Assembly: GCA_965220875.1 (NCBI GenBank)
Contig: OZ244849.1
Coordinates: forward strand, 1,426,001-1,490,000
DNA length: 64,000 bases
DNA from: WTFY01 sp965220875
GTDB taxonomy: Bacteria > Pseudomonadota > Gammaproteobacteria > UBA4575
Reading direction: 5' to 3'
Of this stretch, positions 59,251-64,000 are shown one piece after another (within the stretch, counting starts at the first letter, position 1; each line of letters begins with the position of its first letter). The notes under the pieces are model-generated. The model saw only the letters and a list, made by a program, of their open reading frames with translations, ran no database searches and had not been told where the DNA came from. The position numbers and the translations under genes are program-made.

Positions 59251-60696
59251 TCAGTCACGAGTCGTGCCAAAAGCACCAATCACGTGACCATCTTGGAAAT
59301 GGCCGGTGAATTCACCTGTAACGCCGGATGGGTATGTAGTAGTTGCCGGTCGTGGAGGAGTAGCCGCAGTGTCAGCTACAGGACCAAAGAGCCTACCTTG
59401 CCATTCTCCTGCGGTGTCGCCGGAACCAGTAGTGGCTCCAAAGGTTCCATCGTAAGATGTATTATCAGCATTTCCATCTCTTAAGTGGGCGCGGTTTAAT
59501 GTTAAACCCCAGTCAGAAATCCTGCCATTCGCATTATGGAAATTGCTTACTGTTCCACTAATCGTGAACTGATCCCTGTCTGAGATTTCATTGGATTTGT
59601 TGACATGTGGGCCAGTGCCAGACGTACTACCGAAATGAGCAGTCAATACTACGTCAGCAGAAAATTGCCCTGTTTCTACTGGAGTGCCTGTTACCTTGCC
59701 ATCTGCAACTTCCAAATCTTTCCGAGCATAGAGTCCTGTTGCGGAACCTTCGTAAGTGGCAGTACCATCTAGGCTATCAAGATCAGTACTCGTAAATGTT
59801 CCGTCAGTTGCAGATGTGTAGGGCATGTTACCGCCTGCAAAAGTACCAACTCCATATTTCATATCACTGCCCATGGGTGTTGTCTGTACCCAATACCCAA
59901 ATGACTGATAATCTGTATCAGGTAAAGCACCTGAGATCATATGAATATCTTGAGTGTCGTCTTTCGTATTATTTGGAGTAAAAGTCAAATTTCCGCCTGC
60001 TAGGGTAATCGCTCCATTACTGGCTGCATTCAAAGTGCAAGTCGCACTACATGTATATTTACCCGACACATTATGGAACGTTCCGTTAATTGCATTATTA
60101 TTCCCACTTGCAAGGCTCCTACCAATGCTAATTCCTGATATGCGATTAGCGAGCGCAGTAGGGATAGAACCCGCAGCAATTTCTATTGTGTTATACCTTG
60201 TAGTGCCTGTGGGTGGTGCATCTCCTGTAGGTGCTGCGGCCGTTACATTTACACCTCCTACATCTATTGCTCCTACTGTATAGAATAAATCCCATGCTTG
60301 GGGTTTTGCGTCAGCAACATCAGAATAGACTGTAAGAACATCTGTCTTGTTGTCTTTAACTCGGCTGTAAACGCTCGATTTTAGAGTTCCTATACTTAGC
60401 CGAGATTCAGAGGATGCATTAAATTCTTCAGTGTTAAGAATAGTGACATCATTCATTCCCAATCTGTCACTATCTACAGTAAGCATCCCATTACGCCCAT
60501 AAGTTGTATCAGCACTTGGACGCTTACTATGGTTTAGTTCGCTTCCAGTGGGAACACCAGGCTCTCCATCCCCGTCAGGGTCAGCAATAGCTTCTGTCAA
60601 TCCTGCAATTCGCGCCAACTCTGCCTCACTAGGTCCAGGCTCCATGCAGTTTGGTGGCGTTCCGACTTGTCCTTCCGGACAAGTATCTGCCATCAT
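59251..60696 (-). CDS. TbpB-like beta-barrel surface protein fragment
   Basis: 481 aa. After a short CPEGQVGTPPNC segment come repeats rich in Gly, Thr, Ser and Asn and a C-terminal transferrin-binding-protein-like barrel: WGLTLNRAHLRDGN, GTFGATTGSGDTAGEWQG, GVTGEFTGHFQDGHVIGAFG. Proteins of this kind are normally lipoproteins with a signal peptide and coiled region. Here the frame is open only to a TAG a short way upstream and no start or signal precedes ATG 60696, so it is probably the C-terminal part of a longer, truncated gene. The AT-rich surroundings suggest accessory DNA. Confidence 0.7.
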   Translation of the reverse strand: MMADTCPEGQVGTPPNCMEPGPSEAELARIAGLTEAIADPDGDGEPGVPTGSELNHSKRPSADTTYGRNGMLTVDSDRLGMNDVTILNTEEFNASSESRLSIGTLKSSVYSRVKDNKTDVLTVYSDVADAKPQAWDLFYTVGAIDVGGVNVTAAAPTGDAPPTGTTRYNTIEIAAGSIPTALANRISGISIGRSLASGNNNAINGTFHNVSGKYTCSATCTLNAASNGAITLAGGNLTFTPNNTKDDTQDIHMISGALPDTDYQSFGYWVQTTPMGSDMKYGVGTFAGGNMPYTSATDGTFTSTDLDSLDGTATYEGSATGLYARKDLEVADGKVTGTPVETGQFSADVVLTAHFGSTSGTGPHVNKSNEISDRDQFTISGTVSNFHNANGRISDWGLTLNRAHLRDGNADNTSYDGTFGATTGSGDTAGEWQGRLFGPVADTAATPPRPATTTYPSGVTGEFTGHFQDGHVIGAFGTTRD

Positions 60697-60871
60697 CTCT
60701 TCTTCATCCTCGAAGTTTGCACGGACTTGGCTCTGAGCAAATCTATGTCTATATTGGGTAGACTAAAGACCTTTGATAGCAGCCAGGGAAACACAAACAA
60801 GCAGTTGGCATTTGCAAGTTGATGAATTACAAATTCGTAGTTACAATTATATTGTTATAGAGGGTTAGATT

Positions 60872-61162
60872 TTGCACTGGACATGGGATGAAAACAAAAA
60901 CTGCATCAACAAGCGGAAACACGGCATAGGTTTTGAGACGGCGCAGTTCGTGTTTGGTGACCCGCTGATGGTACAAAGGCAAGATCCAAACTCGGAAGAT
61001 GAACGATGGCATACCATTGGTATGATCAGCAGTGTGGTGGTGATTGTGGCACATACATGGCCCGGATCAGAACATGAAACAGGTCTGGAAGTGGGTCGTA
61101 TATTCAGTGCCCGGAAAGCCACAGCACATGAAAGGAGAGCCTATGAAGAAGGGGATTTCTAA
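60872..61162 (+). CDS. brnT: BrnT-type toxin
   Basis: 96 aa, TTG start at 60872. HWTWDENKNCINKRKHGIGF, VVIVAHTWPG and RIFSARKATAHERRAYEEG are classic BrnT (RelE-fold ribonuclease). Paired with brnA downstream, overlap 20 bases, so type II toxin-antitoxin with toxin gene first. Confidence 0.92.
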   Translation: MHWTWDENKNCINKRKHGIGFETAQFVFGDPLMVQRQDPNSEDERWHTIGMISSVVVIVAHTWPGSEHETGLEVGRIFSARKATAHERRAYEEGDF

Positions 61163-61421
61163 ACAACTTACCAAAAAGCAAAAGGCAGAGATTGAAGCGC
61201 TTGCTGCGCTTCCCGATGAGAAAATTGATACAAGTGATATACCAGAGATTCTGGATTGGGCTGGAGCAAAGCGTGGTCTTCTATATCGGCCGGTCAAGCA
61301 ACAAATCACATTGAGACTGGATGCCGACGTTGTGGCTTGGTTCAAGTCGAATGTCCCAGATGGACGCAAATACCAGACCGAGATTAACCGTGTTCTTCGT
61401 GAGTATGCTCTGCGTGCCTGA
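61143..61421 (+). CDS. brnA: BrnA-type antitoxin
   Basis: 92 aa from ATG 61143 (AAAGGAG 9 bases upstream; ATG 61128 is an alternative). C-terminal ribbon-helix-helix: KQQITLRLDADVVAWFKS and YQTEINRVLREYALRA. It binds BrnT and the operon promoter. Confidence 0.92.
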   Translation: MKKGISKQLTKKQKAEIEALAALPDEKIDTSDIPEILDWAGAKRGLLYRPVKQQITLRLDADVVAWFKSNVPDGRKYQTEINRVLREYALRA

Positions 61422-62175
61422 AACTGCGAGTAGTGAAGTGTAGTGGTTTTGTGTGGGGCTAGGAAGTTGCAGGTGAGGGTTTTACGCTGTGGGCATCGCT
61501 CAGATATTTGATACACATGCGGCAGGTGGATCACCATTGGTCGGACGGGCCACCTCTACATGCATAAACTAGAAGCTGGTTTCGGATTCTATGCTGACAA
61601 CGACCTTGGCGGTTCAGTGAACGGACCAGGGGAAAGCAGTACGATACAGGATGTTGCTGCATATATCATGTCTGTGCTAACGAACGGAAGATACTGGGAG
61701 TACATCACGGCAACATCCGGGAATGGCTGACACGGTGCTCAAATGGGTCCTTGAAGCATCTAAACAAGAGAACTCGGAAGCAAAAATAGGTCATCCCAGC
61801 ACTGGCAGGGTAGCTTACACTCAGCCCCTGGCTTCCAAGGTCCAAACTTGGCGGCAACTTTGATTGCATCATTATCTGCAAGCTTTCGTTCTGGCTAGAA
61901 GGAATCTGGTAGCCCCGGCAAGTTTGTCAAGCAAATGCAGGCCAAGCATCCAGGACAACGAGCCGGAAGTCCAAGCACGGATTCCACGTCACTACCTGAG
62001 AACGCAGAGAGCGTGGTAGTGATGCGTGACATTCGGAGCGCAGGGCAAGGCAACACTATTATATTCGGGCTGCGAGGCTCGAATGCTCTACGAATGTCGG
62101 TACTTCTGCCAGTACAATGAAAAACAGGACTGTCTTAAAGTAATTAGAGATAGTAACTTAGGACCATCATTCGAT
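61422..62175. other. Intergenic region without a convincing gene
   Basis: About 750 bases. A 58-codon frame from ATG 61560 (MHKLEAGFGF...) has no ribosome site and reads open upstream to 61,515, so it may be a gene remnant. No other coding signal seen. The region looks eroded. Confidence 0.4.
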
Positions 62176-62343
62176 TTCTGCTAAGACGGCTAGGCTCAGT
62201 TCAGGTACACTTATACACACAAGAGAAACTACTACAGGAGTATTGTAGATTGCGGTCAGGTTTAGTTCAGATACACTCGAACAGATGAACTGCCTGACTT
62301 ATCTCCTATTGTAGATTGCGGTCGGGTTTAGTTCAGATACACT
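62176..62343 (-). CRISPR. CRISPR-like block: three 36-bp repeats with 30-bp spacers
   Basis: Repeats at 62176-62211, 62242-62277 and 62308-62343, period exactly 66. The last two differ at one base; the first shares only its right half (about 16 of 20 bases). The 30-base spacers (62212-62241 and 62278-62307) are unrelated to each other. Read on the minus strand, the degenerate repeat is at the far end and the repeat ends in CTACAAT, similar to type II-C repeats whose ends carry a -10 box. No cas gene is in the window and two spacers are few, so this is only a candidate. Confidence 0.35.
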
Positions 62344-62486
62344 ATAGCCTGTATAAGCTACTGATAATAAAGGGGAGCTTAGAATATGGATAGTTGTTTT
62401 GGTGCTTGTTCTGTCGGAACACGCTTTGAACCTTGGTAGACTTGCATCCTTTCAAATTGCTTCTCCGTTATCTTTAAAATGCGTAC

Positions 62487-62514
62487 CTCCCCCTTCGGGG
62501 GGAGTATCTTTTTT
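62487..62514 (+). terminator. Rho-independent terminator before transposon 2
   Basis: CTCCCCC, TTCG loop, GGGGGAG, then TATCTTTTTT. The only upstream candidate is a 17-codon frame at 62386-62439 (MDSCFGACSVGTRFEPW) with AGGGGAG before its ATG, perhaps a truncated gene or leader peptide. Confidence 0.7.
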
Positions 62515-62588
62515 CGCATTTGTACGCTTTTGGACTTGACAAGTTAGGGTAGTCCCTGTAGTCTATAATCATAGACAAGGGGGCTGAT

Positions 62589-63495
62589 ATGAACATACTA
62601 GATATCTTCCAATCATTCAAAACACAAGAGCAGGCTATCGAATACCTTGAGCAGGTACGCTGGAAAGGCGAGCCGGTTTGTCCATACTGCAAAAGCAAAA
62701 AAACTCACCGGCATGCCAGCGGTGACAGGGCTGACACTCGTTGGCAGTGCCAAGAGTGCACACGGGCCTTTTCAGTCAAGGTAGGCACCATCTTCCACGG
62801 GACACACATTCCCTTGCAGAACTGGTTTCTGCTATTGGGCCTGATGCTGAATGCAAAGAAATCAGCCAGTGCGTGCCAACTGGCCCGTGATCTTGGAATG
62901 AGGCGGCCTACAGTATGGCGCATGATGCACAAGGTTCGCGTGGCTATGGCTAATGATCAAACACAGTCAGATTTGCTTCATGGCATCGTAGAAGCAGATG
63001 AAACCTATGTGGGCGGCAAGCCACGCAAGAGAAAAGTTAACAAAAACAACGATCTACCCCCCCCCCTCAGCCCCTAGAGGCCGTGCTACCCGTAAAACCC
63101 CGGTAATAGGTGTCGTAGAACGTCATGGTCAGGTAAGGGCAGCGACTGCTGAAAGGCGCGACCTGTCAGCCAAAGGGCTGACCCGATTTATCAAGAAACA
63201 TGTGGACCCTGAAGGCTCATGGTTAATGACTGATGAGTACCGTGCCTACCGAAGCATGGCCAAGTTCATTGACCATTCTGTTATTGCCCACACAAGAACG
63301 TATGTTGAGGGGATAGTACACACCAACACGATTGAGGGTTTTTGGGCACTGCTGAAACGTGCATGGTTCGGGTCACACCATCACTACAGCAAAAAGTACA
63401 TGGATTTGTACGTGTCCGAGGCTTGCTACAAGTACAACAGGCGTGAGCACAAGTGTTCATTTGATCACTTGTTGGGGCTCATGGTCAACGCATGA
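62589..63495 (+). pseudogene. IS1595-family transposase with a frameshift at a ten-C tract
   Basis: Reading starts at ATG 62589 (AAGGGGG upstream): zinc ribbon CPYCKSKK and CQECTRAF, then GIVEADETYVGGKPRKRK. At 63057-63066 a run of ten C shifts the frame and a TAG stops it at 63077. In the +1 frame the protein continues GRATRKTPVIGVVERHG, LMTDEYRAY and HTNTIEGFWALLKRA to 63495. With nine C it would be a normal 301 aa transposase. The tract could be a sequencing error, a phase-variable switch or a true mutation. Confidence 0.85.
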
Positions 63496-64000
63496 ACCGG
63501 CTGTACTATGGCGATAATCTTACAATCATGCAAAAGGAGATCGCCGCCCAGTCTGTTGATCTGATCTATCTTGATCCACCCTTCAATTCACAAAAGAATT
63601 ACAACCTGATTTACACACAGGCCACGGGGAAGCCTGTCCCCGCACAGGTGGAAGCCTTTTGTGATACATGGGAACTGGATGCCGAAAAGGAAGAGCTGGC
63701 AAGCAAGATGCCGGTTATCTTGAGAGCCCATGAAGTAGAGGACTATTACGTTAAATTCTGGCGGTACTGGATACTTGCATTACGCAATACCCATCCCAAA
63801 CTTCTGGCCTACCTGCTGTACATGGTGCAAAGGCTTTTGTACATGAAAATTTTATTGAAGCCTACAGGGGCTATCTATCTTCACTGCGACCCGAATGCAA
63901 GCCACTACATCAAAGTCATGATGGATGGGATATTCGGACATGGCAACTTTCGGAATGAAATTACCTGGCGGCGTGTAACTTCGGATCAGAAGGGCAGCCA
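63492..64000 (+). CDS. DNA methyltransferase of transposon 2 (3' end outside window)
   Basis: Starts at ATG 63492, overlapping the transposase stop (ATGA), and is open to the window end (169 codons). MNRLYYGDNLTIMQKE, VDLIYLDPPFNSQKNY, FWRYWILALRNTHPKLLAYL and HCDPNASHYIKVMMDGIFGH align closely with the N-terminus of the gene at 52823. Whether it also has the nuclease domain cannot be seen. Confidence 0.88.
   Translation, partial: MNRLYYGDNLTIMQKEIAAQSVDLIYLDPPFNSQKNYNLIYTQATGKPVPAQVEAFCDTWELDAEKEELASKMPVILRAHEVEDYYVKFWRYWILALRNTHPKLLAYLLYMVQRLLYMKILLKPTGAIYLHCDPNASHYIKVMMDGIFGHGNFRNEITWRRVTSDQKGS

Larger units (their letters stand above)
62515..64000 (+). mobile_element. Second IS1595-type transposon with methyltransferase gene (left part)
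   Basis: Same layout as the transposon at 51,867: TTGACA at 62536-62541 is 48 bases before the transposase ATG (47 for TTGACT in element 1), then transposase, then a methyltransferase starting by ATGA overlap. The left boundary (about 62,515) is inferred from element 1, where the end lies 72 bases before the ATG. The right end is beyond the window. Transposase and methyltransferase are clearly diverged from those of element 1. Confidence 0.65.

Noticed and set aside
61560..61736. 58-codon frame (MHKLEAGFGF...) as a gene
   Set aside because: No ribosome site, frame open upstream without a start, and no recognised family; described only as a possible remnant.
62998..63495. Independent gene starting at ATG 62998
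   Set aside because: It is the downstream half of the frameshifted transposase; its first residues are the shifted reading of the upstream half.

Overview
The window looks like a gammaproteobacterial chromosome carrying a large integrated element. Positions 1 to about 21,660 are conserved housekeeping DNA of moderate GC. Both gene content and order are classically gammaproteobacterial: tldD-pmbA, purN-purM, hda next to a YfgD-type arsC, aspS-nudB, yebC-ruvC-ruvA-ruvB, ybgC-tolQ-tolR-tolA-tolB-pal-cpoB, then queE-queC and a tRNA-Lys(UUU). Genes in these blocks are tightly packed, often with ATGA or TGATG overlaps. I cannot name a genus.

At the 3' end of tRNA-Lys (21,660-21,735) an integrative and conjugative element (ICE) begins. 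It is GC-rich and belongs to the PFGI-1/SPI-7-like (G-type) class. Its left part holds a tyrosine integrase, an excisionase-like gene, a CI-type (S24) repressor diverging from a Cro-like gene, and then ParB, DUF2857 (STY4526), STY4528, PFL_4669 and DUF3577 genes. The middle (about 29-32.5 kb) has many hairpins, a second tyrosine recombinase, a DUF6573 gene, a RadC-like gene and a second DUF3577 gene facing the opposite way. A 35-nt sequence is identical upstream of both DUF3577 genes, which points to a structured RNA leader. From 32.8 to 51.4 kb lies a G-class type IV secretion operon: PFL_4693 and PFL_4695 families, TraD, TIGR03747, then TIGR03758/03745/03750/03746/03749/03752/03751/03744/03757/03756/03755 and TraG-N. 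It is interrupted at 37.1-39.2 kb by cargo on the other strand: an MntA-HepT toxin-antitoxin pair plus two genes of unknown function. ParA, a replicative helicase, SSB, TopB and the relaxase were not found, so the ICE is either incomplete or continues beyond the window.

At 51.38 kb the sequence becomes AT-rich. The rest (51.4-64 kb) is a patchwork of mobile and accessory genes. One IS1595-type transposon (51,867-54,459, 22-bp perfect terminal inverted repeats) carries a transposase and, overlapping it by ATGA, a DNA methyltransferase fused to an Mrr-like PD-(D/E)XK nuclease domain. A second, diverged transposon of the same layout starts near 62.5 kb and runs off the window; its transposase is frameshifted at a ten-C tract. 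Between them lie a 5'-nucleotidase, an HNH endonuclease, several unknown genes, a TbpB-like beta-barrel fragment, a BrnT-BrnA toxin-antitoxin pair and a short CRISPR-like repeat block (36-bp repeats, 30-bp spacers) with no cas gene in view.

Most worth following up: the transposon-borne methyltransferase-nuclease, seen twice in one window; the DUF3577 leader RNA; the hairpin-rich recombinase region of the ICE; and the CRISPR-like repeats.
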